Assembly: GCA_964442745.1 (NCBI GenBank)
Contig: CAYUAI010000002.1
Location: 62,001-126,000, forward strand
Source: CAYUAI01 sp964442745
GTDB taxonomy: Bacteria > Pseudomonadota > Gammaproteobacteria > S012-40
Direction: 5' to 3'
DNA: 64,000 nt
The stretch's first letter is position 1; every line of letters begins with the position of its first letter. The translations under genes and the position numbers were made by a program. The notes under the pieces were generated by a model. It ran no database searches, was not told where the DNA came from, and worked only from the letters and a program-made list of their open reading frames with translations. This document shows, piece by piece, positions 9,951 to 18,111 of this stretch.

Positions 9951-10426
9951 TTAGCCCCTTCGTTATTAGATACGTTTTGCAGCCCTTCGGCATTATCTTT
10001 TTGCTGTTTTGCCCGCTCGATGGCATCAGCCACTTCCGGTGACATATAGGTTTCATCGTGTTTTGCTAAAACTTCGACGGCCTTAAATTCACCGCTTAAG
10101 TTTAACTTACCCTGAGCAATCACACTCTGCCCCTCCTGGAATAAATCAGGTAAAATTCCAGTGTAAGTGACAAGTATTTTTTCTGCATAATCGGTTACCA
10201 CAAAACTCACCGTCAAACCATCGTTTTCTCTTTCTAGTGAACCTTCCTCAACGATACCACCAATACGAAACGTTTTATCCGTTGGCGTTTTTTGTGCGAG
10301 CACATCAGAAGGGCTAAAGAAAAACACCATATTACTATTAAATGCATTAAATATAAGTGCAGCTACCACTGTCAAACCTGCCAAACCTACGATCACGAAG
10401 GCGAGCCGCTTATGTCTTGCTTTCAT
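9947..10426 (-). CDS. ccmE: Heme chaperone CcmE
   Basis: A 159-residue membrane-anchored periplasmic heme carrier. The N-terminal anchor (about 8-30) is followed by an OB-fold domain. The heme-binding motif KHDETYMSPEV is present, with H123 as the covalent heme ligand and Y127 matching the conserved tyrosine. It starts five bases after the ccmD stop and overlaps ccmF. Confidence 0.96.
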   Translation of the reverse strand: MKARHKRLAFVIVGLAGLTVVAALIFNAFNSNMVFFFSPSDVLAQKTPTDKTFRIGGIVEEGSLERENDGLTVSFVVTDYAEKILVTYTGILPDLFQEGQSVIAQGKLNLSGEFKAVEVLAKHDETYMSPEVADAIERAKQQKDNAEGLQNVSNNEGAN

Positions 10427-10431
10427 ATCTA

Positions 10432-10596
10432 TTACTCTCTATTCATACGCACAATACGAATTATTTTTTGTAAGATTGAGCGTCTTTTCATCATCAACAA
10501 CACAATTTCCACAACCATAAATAAAGCTGTTACACCATAGGCGCCCCAAACATAAAATGCATGCTTACCCATATCTAAAGTTTCAGCAATACTCAT
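10432..10596 (-). CDS. ccmD: Heme exporter small subunit CcmD
   Basis: A 54-residue single-span membrane protein. The translation begins MSIAETLDMGKHAFYVWGAY and continues through a hydrophobic helix to a basic tail (LMMKRRSILQKIIRI). The pattern (D-M-G-x-x-x-F-Y-V-W-x-A-Y) is the CcmD signature. The ATG overlaps the ccmC stop codon (ATGA) with a GTAGGAAGTGG ribosome site upstream. CcmD is needed to release holo-CcmE from the CcmABC complex. Its position between ccmC and ccmE is the standard one. Confidence 0.92.
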   Translation of the reverse strand: MSIAETLDMGKHAFYVWGAYGVTALFMVVEIVLLMMKRRSILQKIIRIVRMNRE

Positions 10597-11345
10597 TTTC
10601 CACTTCCTACTAATTCACTCACCCACTCTGAATGACGCTCTCGATCTAAAATAATGCTCCTGACTCGCAACAAAACCACCGTAATCGAGTATATCCAAAA
10701 TGCAACCACCATGATTAATAATGCAGTCAACATCGTTGGTTCCATGGCGGCTTTACCCGTCTCTAGTGAAGGAGGCTGATGCAAAGTATTCCACCATTCT
10801 ACAGACTTGTAGATAATGGGAATATTAATCACCCCAACCAATGCTAACAATGCGCTCGCTCTTGCTGCGCGTTGCGGATCATCAATGGCTGATTGCAGCG
10901 CCATATAACCAAAATATAAAAATAACAAAATCAATTCTGAGGTGAGCCGAGCATCCCATACCCAGTAGGTTCCCCAGGTAGGCTTGCCCCATAAGGAGCC
11001 TGTCCATAGCGCTAAAAAAGTAAACATGGCGCCCGTCGGTGCGATCGCAGAAGCCATCATGTTAGACAATCGTGTATTCCAAATTAATCCAATGGCCGCA
11101 TAACCACACATCACAACATACAGGAACATCGACATCCAAGAAGCCGGCACATGGATGTAAATAATCCGATAGCTCGCACCTTGCTTAAAGTCAGCCACTG
11201 GAGCCACAAAAAAACTGTAATACAGTCCGACGACCATCAAAACTGCCGTAATACCAGCCAACCAAGGCGCCAATTTTCCGGCCAACGGATAAAAGGCTTT
11301 AGGGGAAGATAATTGCAACCAAAAAGCTTTCGTAAAAACACGCAT
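10593..11345 (-). CDS. ccmC: Heme exporter protein CcmC
   Basis: A 250-residue, six-helix inner-membrane protein that loads heme onto CcmE. It carries the WWD motif (WGTYWVWDARLTSELILL, from W124) and the flanking conserved histidines, one in YIHVPASW (H65) and one in WNTLHQPPS. It lies four bases after ccmB and overlaps ccmD. Confidence 0.96.
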   Translation of the reverse strand: MRVFTKAFWLQLSSPKAFYPLAGKLAPWLAGITAVLMVVGLYYSFFVAPVADFKQGASYRIIYIHVPASWMSMFLYVVMCGYAAIGLIWNTRLSNMMASAIAPTGAMFTFLALWTGSLWGKPTWGTYWVWDARLTSELILLFLYFGYMALQSAIDDPQRAARASALLALVGVINIPIIYKSVEWWNTLHQPPSLETGKAAMEPTMLTALLIMVVAFWIYSITVVLLRVRSIILDRERHSEWVSELVGSGK

Positions 11346-11349
11346 ACGA

Positions 11350-12018
11350 CTAATCCAATGATATTCTTAATGCTGAAGCAGCGCCCCATGGTGCTAACAC
11401 GAGGGCCAAGACAAGAAAAGCCGCAAGAAGCGAGAGTTGCCCTTCAAATTCCATACCGGTTCGAACCGCTTCGATAGCACTTGCTCCAAAAATCAACACA
11501 GGGACATATAAAGGCAATACCAGAAGTGGCAATAAAACACCACCTCCACGCACCCCTAAAGTTAATCCCGCTCCAACAGCACCAATTAAACTTAATATGG
11601 GCGTCCCCACCAATAACGTTAATGCCAAAATGCTTATACTTTGCTTATCCAGGCCTAACTGCATCCCCAAAAGTGGCGAAATAATAACCAATGGCAGGCC
11701 GGTAACTAACCAATGCGCCAGCACTTTAGTTAACACAATTAACGATAACGGTTGCGAAGCAACCAACATTTGTTCCAGCGTTCCATCCATATAATCTGAT
11801 GAAAAAAGACGATTTAACGCCAGCATGGAAGCTAATAAAGCCGCCACCCATAAAACCCCTGGCGCAATCTGAGCCAACATATCTCTTTCAGGCCCGACCC
11901 CTAATGGAAACAAACTCACCACAATGACAAAAAATAACAAGGTTGTCACTACCTCGGATTTACTTCTTATTGCCAAAGTCAAATCACGCCATAAAAGCCA
12001 CCGAAGAAAATTCCACAT
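11350..12018 (-). CDS. ccmB: Heme exporter membrane subunit CcmB
   Basis: A 222-residue integral membrane protein with about six helices, partner of the CcmA ATPase in the complex that releases heme-loaded CcmE. Family features include the N-terminal FLRWLLWRDLTLAIRSKSE and the central YMDGTLEQMLVASQPL. One base separates it from ccmA, so the two are translated together. Confidence 0.95.
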   Translation of the reverse strand: MWNFLRWLLWRDLTLAIRSKSEVVTTLLFFVIVVSLFPLGVGPERDMLAQIAPGVLWVAALLASMLALNRLFSSDYMDGTLEQMLVASQPLSLIVLTKVLAHWLVTGLPLVIISPLLGMQLGLDKQSISILALTLLVGTPILSLIGAVGAGLTLGVRGGGVLLPLLVLPLYVPVLIFGASAIEAVRTGMEFEGQLSLLAAFLVLALVLAPWGAASALRISLD

Positions 12019-12019
12019 T

Positions 12020-12646
12020 TTATTCTAGCTTATCCCCGAGCAATAAATGCTTAACCGTTCCCTTCGACACATTAAATTCTTGATGGGTTGTTAAAACGAT
12101 CATACCTTTCCCTGCTAAATGTTCAGCTAACACCCCTTGTATCATCGCCACCGCTTTCACATCTAATGCAACAAAGGGCTCATCAAGCACCCATAATTTA
12201 GTTGTGGTTAAAAATAATCTGGCTAACGCAACTCGGCGTTGCTGACCTTGTGACAACACCTTCGAGGGCAGCTCTTCACGACCCGACAAACCGACGCTTT
12301 TTAACGCATCAATGGCATTTTCTTTGCTCACATTTTGCCCATTTAATGCACAAGCAAACCTCAAATTCTCCAAGGCAGTTAATTCAGGTTTGATGCCACC
12401 TAAATGTCCTATATATAGCAAATCATTATAATAATCTTCATGCAAACCTTTGATGTTTTTTCCATGCCAGCGAATCGTGCCACTGTAGGGTTGAACCAAA
12501 CCGCAAATCATCCGTAAAAGCGTAGTTTTACCCGCCCCGTTTGCCCCTTTTACGTATAGGAGCTCGCTTTCTGCAACCTTAATATTAATGCCTTTAAACA
12601 GCACGCGATCGCCACGCATACAGTCCAAATCCACGGCATCCAGCAT
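12020..12646 (-). CDS. ccmA: Heme exporter ATPase CcmA
   Basis: A 208-residue ABC ATPase and first gene of the ccm operon. Walker A is GANGAGKT at 34-41; the signature is LSQGQQRR; Walker B is LWVLDEPFVALD. ATP hydrolysis drives release of holo-CcmE from CcmC/CcmD. The operon promoter should lie within 12647-12860. Confidence 0.96.
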   Translation of the reverse strand: MLDAVDLDCMRGDRVLFKGINIKVAESELLYVKGANGAGKTTLLRMICGLVQPYSGTIRWHGKNIKGLHEDYYNDLLYIGHLGGIKPELTALENLRFACALNGQNVSKENAIDALKSVGLSGREELPSKVLSQGQQRRVALARLFLTTTKLWVLDEPFVALDVKAVAMIQGVLAEHLAGKGMIVLTTHQEFNVSKGTVKHLLLGDKLE

Positions 12647-12982
12647 ATGTTTTCACCACTCAATGGAAATTATTATTAAAACATTATAGATTCTGCGCTA
12701 TCCACAGGCGGTCGTATAGTAACACTAATATAACGCTCTAAACATAGGAGTCATTTATTTAAAAAAAATTTCAATGAAATAATAAATTAAAGAGAAAGAC
12801 AGCCTAACAAAATGCTAAACCTAGTGTTTGAATGAGCCACAATAACTTTTGAATAAAAATTGAAGACAAGAAAAACAATGGCGAACAAGACTTCGCCCAT
12901 CGTCACAAATTAGCCTGGCTAAAAACTGACGACCTGCACAGCCATCGCGTAAGATGACCATATTTTGACGATTCCCTTATTT
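12647..12982. promoter_or_regulatory. Intergenic region upstream of ccmA
   Basis: 336 bases separate the dodecaheme-like cytochrome gene from the ccm operon, both on the minus strand. The right part holds a terminator for the cytochrome gene (12863-12896). The AT-rich part at 12700-12830 is where the ccm promoter would be expected; I cannot define the boxes with confidence. No gene is seen. Confidence 0.45.
12863..12896 (-). terminator. Terminator after the dodecaheme-like cytochrome gene
   Basis: On the minus strand a GGCGAA stem pairs with TTCGCC (12879-12896, six-base loop) and is followed by ATTGTTTTTCTTG, a fair U-tract. It lies about 85 bases after the stop of the cytochrome gene and would separate the cytochrome locus from the ccm operon. 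Confidence 0.6.
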
Positions 12983-15280
12983 CTATGGTGCAACATGACA
13001 ACCTGAGCCCGTGCAATCGGCCTTAATCCATTGACCACTGGGTTTCATACCAGAGGTTAGCGACAAACTTGCATTTGCAAAATAATACGGATCATCCCTA
13101 CCGGCTTTAGTGGCTAAATCTACTAATAACGCTTTATTTTTCCAACCATGAGGAATTTTTACATGGCATAAACCACACTTAATCGCACTACCATCTGGCT
13201 TAGCTTGCGCATGGACTAAATGCAAATTTTCCTGAGACACACCGACACAAGCACTGCAACTAAAACCACTTTTAAGCACATCTCCGATGACCGGATTCGC
13301 ATATTGATCGTATTTATGACATTGAAAACAAAGATCACTCGACTGCCCAGCTCCAGCACCCGTATCTTCACTCCAATTACCAATCAAAATCGATGGATGA
13401 TCCGAGCCATGCGGCCCTTTCATACCGCCAATATTTGCACTCTCACTAGCATGACAGTCAGAGCAATACATGGTTTGCGTACCAACCGCTTGATCAAAGG
13501 GAGCCACATAGGTTTCTGCATCAGTTGAAGTTCGTCCAGTCGCGCCAACCACCGGATGCCAACTTCGATGATTATTTCCCACCACATCATCAATTGGATG
13601 AAAGTCCAACGCGGGATCGGTATTGATGATATCGCCATTAGGTAATGCTTTAGGGGCAATAATCGCGTAATCAGAATGACATTTGAAACATATTTGATAT
13701 TCACGTGTAACATAACTTTCGGTCACTTCTGTCGAAGCATTAACGCCCGGATCACCTTTTTTAACGATATAATCAGTAATGACACCAGTGGCTCCATAGT
13801 TCGGTTCGACACCTGAGATACCACGCAGCACACCAGAAATAATATTGGAATGAGACACACCCGCTTCATGCTTATGGGTTCCCAAGGCATCCGCAATGGA
13901 CGCATCCTCATTAAACAACTGCTTCTTCACCATGCGATGTGGATGATGACAATCAGAACATTCCACGTGCCGTTTATTGACATCCATCTCCTTCTGTTCT
14001 TCAAAATCGCCATTGAGAATGGTATGCACTTCAGGAGAACCGGCAATCGGCATGGCCGCCATTTTATTAAATTCTGCTTGGATATCACCCAGGTTCGCTG
14101 ACAGAGTTAGCACATTACCCGTTGCTGAATGACAACGATAACAAGTCTCTTCACTGGCTGACTCTCCATTACTATTCACCCCAGCATTAAGCAACCAGCG
14201 TGCACCCTCTGCAGCATGCGTATCATGGCAACTCAAACAGGCCGCTTCCCAGACTTTAAGACCTAACGGGAAATCTCGCTGCTTCGCCGCCTCGTCGTTA
14301 TATTCTAACGACGCCACTGACTCTTTGGCATGTACCGAATCACGCCAACCGGCCTTTTTATGGCAGGCCAAACAATTAATATCGTTAGCTTTGTTAAACG
14401 CTACCCCGCCGCTGGGATCCACCGCTTGAAAACGGCGCAGGCGTAAAAATTTAATATTGCGCGTATTGTCTGTGCTTCGAATGTGCGGATCATGACAGGT
14501 GGTACACTCAACCAGTCCCGTTTGGGTGGTGGTGGCAAATGTTGTTTTATCAACACCGACAACACCGGTAGAGGATAACGAACTTTCCAATGGCACTGAA
14601 AAACGCGTGACCGCCTTAATCGGCGCATCACTCGGTGCCGTACCCGACTGTGTTCCGGAAGTATTCCATCGAGCAATACCTTGCCCCACCCGCGTACCAA
14701 TATGTGGTGCAGCACTCGGATCTTGTAACTCACCATCGGCACTGGCTAATTCACTGCTATAACTAAATCCCAACGGATGATCATTGCTTAAATCTGCCCC
14801 CAAGTTGGCAGAGGCCGAAAGGCTATTGATCATTTGTATTTCGCCAATGTCACTGGTTAAACGACCATTAACCACATTAACCGCACCAATCGCCAAAGTA
14901 CCATCATGACAAGACAAACACATTTTTGAGGATGGCCCTGGCTGACTTACCGAAGCATTAAGCGAGTCGGAAGCATACAGGTTATAAATTTGCTGAGAGA
15001 AACTGCGATTCCATAAAAAAGGTAACGCCACTTTGTTGGGGTCACCATGAGGCGTATGACAGAAAACACAAGTTTCGTTCTGCGATGAAGCTTTTACCGT
15101 ACGGCTCATATTGGGCGGTAAATTAGGTTCCTGCTCCGCCGCAAAATTATGCTTAGTATTGATGATATCAGAGATACGCCCAGGTGCCATCACACTCTCT
15201 GCACTGATATGCAGCGAAAAAGCGAAAGCAAACACACCACAAACGGCGACAATATTATTTATTTTTAAAGAAAAATTCAT
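12983..15280 (-). CDS. Large secreted multiheme c-type cytochrome (11 CXXCH plus one CX4CH)
   Basis: A 765-residue secreted cytochrome with a signal peptide (1-27). CXXCH motifs start at 71, 121, 259, 303, 348, 380, 441, 531, 606, 651 and 702. A CX4CH motif (CTGSGCH, 756-762) sits at the very C-terminus, and a degenerate CSACV at 675-679 has lost its histidine. Several motifs are followed by paired histidines (CHTPH, CHDPH, CHDTH, CHHPH), typical of bis-His hemes in doubled-CXXCH cytochromes. The first 310 residues match the tetraheme protein at 24895-25776 motif for motif. It is the last gene of the electron-transfer locus, 56 bases after a propeller lipoprotein gene. Its expected place is the periplasm or the cell surface; redox partners are unknown. 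Confidence 0.93.
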   Translation of the reverse strand: MNFSLKINNIVAVCGVFAFAFSLHISAESVMAPGRISDIINTKHNFAAEQEPNLPPNMSRTVKASSQNETCVFCHTPHGDPNKVALPFLWNRSFSQQIYNLYASDSLNASVSQPGPSSKMCLSCHDGTLAIGAVNVVNGRLTSDIGEIQMINSLSASANLGADLSNDHPLGFSYSSELASADGELQDPSAAPHIGTRVGQGIARWNTSGTQSGTAPSDAPIKAVTRFSVPLESSLSSTGVVGVDKTTFATTTQTGLVECTTCHDPHIRSTDNTRNIKFLRLRRFQAVDPSGGVAFNKANDINCLACHKKAGWRDSVHAKESVASLEYNDEAAKQRDFPLGLKVWEAACLSCHDTHAAEGARWLLNAGVNSNGESASEETCYRCHSATGNVLTLSANLGDIQAEFNKMAAMPIAGSPEVHTILNGDFEEQKEMDVNKRHVECSDCHHPHRMVKKQLFNEDASIADALGTHKHEAGVSHSNIISGVLRGISGVEPNYGATGVITDYIVKKGDPGVNASTEVTESYVTREYQICFKCHSDYAIIAPKALPNGDIINTDPALDFHPIDDVVGNNHRSWHPVVGATGRTSTDAETYVAPFDQAVGTQTMYCSDCHASESANIGGMKGPHGSDHPSILIGNWSEDTGAGAGQSSDLCFQCHKYDQYANPVIGDVLKSGFSCSACVGVSQENLHLVHAQAKPDGSAIKCGLCHVKIPHGWKNKALLVDLATKAGRDDPYYFANASLSLTSGMKPSGQWIKADCTGSGCHVAP

Positions 15281-15336
15281 TGATTAAAATACATTAACCC
15301 TTAAAAACCCATCGACCACCAAATACACAAACGTGA

Positions 15337-16419
15337 TCAATTGGCTGCCTCAGCGAAATATTGAAACACCATCACCCGACCATTCAGCATATCCGCGACA
15401 TATATATTATTTTCGCTATCGGTCCAGACACCGGTGGGCAACGAAAACTGGCCAATGCCGCTGCCACTGCCGCCAATCGGTAACAATTGTTTACCAGATT
15501 CATCGTAGACCAGCAGATAGTCATAATAAGATTCTACGACATAAACTCTTCCCGCTGGATCCACCGCCACCCCTTTGGGGCGAGGCAAATTACCCACATA
15601 CAGACCTCGCTGACCAAAAGCACGAATGAAATCACCCTTCGCAGAAAATATCTGCACTCTTGAATTTAAGGTATCCGTGACAAACAGCTTGCCATCAAAA
15701 AAAGCCAAATACGTAGGACCATTGAATTGACCCGATTCACGACCCTTTTGGCCAATCACATATTGCAATTCACCCGCCACATTATACACTTTAATGTCAT
15801 GCTGTTGGGTATCCGCCACATAAAGCCAACCCGAGTCGGGGTCGCGTACAATGCCGGTGGGGCGAGCAAGTTCCTGCTTGCCTAATTGTCTAATCGGCTG
15901 ACCGTCTTGGCTCAAATGAACAATCACACCCAAATCCGCATCGGCGATAAACACCCCCCCCTGACCGTCAAGAGTAATGCCAATAGGCGTCTTCAATAAT
16001 TCATGTTTACTCGCCGCCTGCCACAACCGCAAGTTACCCGTTTGCTTGTCAAAAACCAACACACCGTGCTGAGCAACATCCGTCACATAAATACGATTCA
16101 GTGCCTCATCCACCGCTCCTGACTGGGGGCGCAACAGCGTAATCGGCGGTGACTGGCCAAAAATAAATTGAGTAATCCAAGTCGATACACGCTTAACATG
16201 ACTCGATACACCCGTTTGCTCATTGACGAAATTGCTTTCGCCATTTAATTGACCGACAAACTGGTAACGAGGCAGTTCAGGCGGCTTCGGCCAATAATGA
16301 GGCACTTCTGGCAAAACATAACGTAACGAGGCAGGCTTCGTCGCACAACCCGCCAAAGCCACCAAAATCACGAGCAACACACTCCATTTCCATAACCTGC
16401 AATGCCGATAAAAATGCAT
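15337..16419 (-). CDS. Six-bladed beta-propeller (NHL-repeat) lipoprotein
   Basis: About 360 residues. The chosen ATG gives MHFYRHCRLWKWSVLLVILV followed by the lipobox LAGC, so it is a lipoprotein; an upstream in-frame start at 16527 would overlap the preceding gene and put 36 non-signal residues in front. After the conserved HYWPKPPELPRYQF segment there are about six NHL blades (for example IYVTDVAQHGVLVFD, VFIADADLGVIVHL, LYVADTQQHDIKVYN, LFVTDTLNSRVQIFS, VYVVESYYDYLLVYD, IYVADMLNGRVMVFQ). NHL propellers are binding platforms; here a role in assembling or anchoring the cytochromes is inferred from context only. Confidence 0.88.
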   Translation of the reverse strand: MHFYRHCRLWKWSVLLVILVALAGCATKPASLRYVLPEVPHYWPKPPELPRYQFVGQLNGESNFVNEQTGVSSHVKRVSTWITQFIFGQSPPITLLRPQSGAVDEALNRIYVTDVAQHGVLVFDKQTGNLRLWQAASKHELLKTPIGITLDGQGGVFIADADLGVIVHLSQDGQPIRQLGKQELARPTGIVRDPDSGWLYVADTQQHDIKVYNVAGELQYVIGQKGRESGQFNGPTYLAFFDGKLFVTDTLNSRVQIFSAKGDFIRAFGQRGLYVGNLPRPKGVAVDPAGRVYVVESYYDYLLVYDESGKQLLPIGGSGSGIGQFSLPTGVWTDSENNIYVADMLNGRVMVFQYFAEAAN

Positions 16420-16456
16420 CAGGAAATTGTTAATCTCATGAAACCCAAATTGACGC

Positions 16457-17494
16457 TTAATGCAATGATGGCAACGCCATGGCCTCTTGATTTTCAGGCA
16501 ACACGTCGAACACCTGAATGCGTCCATTCAAATTATCGGCAACATACAAGCGATTGGCAGCATACTTCATGTCACTAATGTAACGAAATTCTCCATTACC
16601 ATCACCGTTTTTACCCACCGTATCAATTAACTCACCTTCTTTGAACACTTTGATCCGACTGTCTGTTTTATCTGCCACAAAAACACGCCCATAATCATCT
16701 TGGGCAATCGCCGTGGGAAATGTCACAATACCTTCACCGAAATTGGTGACATATTTTCCTTTTTTATCGAGCTCTTGGATACGTAATTCCACCCGGTCAC
16801 CTAATAAGTATCCGCCATCCGTCTGTAAAAAATCCGTAATGATACGGAATTTTCCTGGACCTTCCCCCCGACCACCCATACCATAGATCGGTGCGCCACC
16901 TTGCGCATCAAACACGACTACATGGCTATAAAGCTCATCGGCAATAAACACTTGACCATTACTTTCATTCACAGCCACCCCAATCGGGCGAGCAATATTA
17001 GAATCATTCTGGTACACATGAATCAGCCGGCCACTCGCTGAAAAATGCAAGGCTCGTCGACCATCCGTATCCGTCACATAAAATGAGAAATCTTTATCAA
17101 TATATACGCTCATCGCCTCACCAAGTACTTGATCACCTGCGCCCCAAATAATTTCCGCTCTTTGCTTGTCCAAGTGATACCGTAAGATAAGCCCGGAAGC
17201 AACGTCAGTCACATACATCCATGGGGCACGCACATCCAGCGCAAAAGGCTGTTGAAAATCGTATTGGTCATCACCAACCGCTAGCCACTTAATAATATCA
17301 CCAGAGCCTAACCCAACTTTGTCGATAATTTTGTTGAAGCGTAACGTTTTCGCCGATTCACCAACGGACGGATGCACCACCGGCGGATGTGGCATCGAAC
17401 TGCATCCAACACCAATCCAGAGCAGGCATAAAATGATGATTACTTGTAACGCAAACCTACACTTTCTCGCGGGACTCTGTGACATCGATTGCAC
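16457..17494 (-). CDS. Six-bladed beta-propeller (NHL-repeat) lipoprotein
   Basis: 345 residues from a GTG at 17494; an ATG three codons later (17485) is equally possible, and neither has a strong ribosome site. The signal sequence ends in a lipobox (WIGVGC). NHL blades follow (MYVTDVASGLILRYH, VFIADELYSHVVVFD, VFVADKTDSRIKVFK, LYVADNLNGRIQVFD). It overlaps the 3' end of the upstream triheme cytochrome gene by about 50 bases, which implies coupled expression, and sits 37 bases before the next propeller gene. It is a paralogue of the propellers at 15337 and 26078. Confidence 0.86.
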   Translation of the reverse strand: MQSMSQSPARKCRFALQVIIILCLLWIGVGCSSMPHPPVVHPSVGESAKTLRFNKIIDKVGLGSGDIIKWLAVGDDQYDFQQPFALDVRAPWMYVTDVASGLILRYHLDKQRAEIIWGAGDQVLGEAMSVYIDKDFSFYVTDTDGRRALHFSASGRLIHVYQNDSNIARPIGVAVNESNGQVFIADELYSHVVVFDAQGGAPIYGMGGRGEGPGKFRIITDFLQTDGGYLLGDRVELRIQELDKKGKYVTNFGEGIVTFPTAIAQDDYGRVFVADKTDSRIKVFKEGELIDTVGKNGDGNGEFRYISDMKYAANRLYVADNLNGRIQVFDVLPENQEAMALPSLH

Positions 17495-18045
17495 TCATAG
17501 GGGGGAAAAGCCACTTTCCCATGACAAACGCCACAATATTCACCCGCGATAATCGCCGACATCGTTACCGGGTTGCTGCCGCGCTGAGGAATAAAAATAG
17601 CGGGATGGCAATTTTGACAAGTCAACCAAACCGTGTGGGGACGGTGTGGAAACCGAACATACGGCATGGAAGCGGTGTTCTTAAAGATCACATCGAAATC
17701 GACGGCATGCATCCGGTCATCTTCGGAAAGCCCCATGCGTGGATAAATGAGTCCTTTATCAAGTGTTTCCACCCAATTAATCACGCCTCGATCATCACGA
17801 GGAAAATTAAGCATCGCTTCGGCAGGTGGCTGTAAAATTTTCACCGCTTCATTATTTTTATCATGAATACCATCCTCAGCGATCGGCACCACATCACCAT
17901 GTAGCTGAAAATGGCCGGAACTTTCTTCATAGCTACTGAGTTTGCCTGCAGCGATTGATAATGTCATGCCGCAACAGATAAAAATCATGATCAATGCTTT
18001 ATTTATCGAATGAAAAATCTGACTTTTCTCTATCATAAGCATCAT
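17440..18045 (-). CDS. Triheme c7-type cytochrome
   Basis: 201 residues with an N-terminal signal segment (about 15-33). The C-terminal third is a c7-type triheme domain: CXXCH at 143, 171 and 185, with distal histidines in FPHRPH (134, 137) upstream. The N-terminal 130 residues contain AEDGIHD, LQPP and GLIYPR, shared with the cytochrome at 20040-20741. The ATG has a GGGGTG ribosome site. Cytochromes of this kind are small periplasmic electron shuttles. The end overlaps the following propeller gene. Confidence 0.92.
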   Translation of the reverse strand: MMLMIEKSQIFHSINKALIMIFICCGMTLSIAAGKLSSYEESSGHFQLHGDVVPIAEDGIHDKNNEAVKILQPPAEAMLNFPRDDRGVINWVETLDKGLIYPRMGLSEDDRMHAVDFDVIFKNTASMPYVRFPHRPHTVWLTCQNCHPAIFIPQRGSNPVTMSAIIAGEYCGVCHGKVAFPPYECNRCHRVPRESVGLRYK

Positions 18046-18111
18046 TCATCACCCCGTTTTATCATGGCGGTGTCATTAGCTTTTTTCGAGATCGATTTGA
18101 CGCCATCGCAA

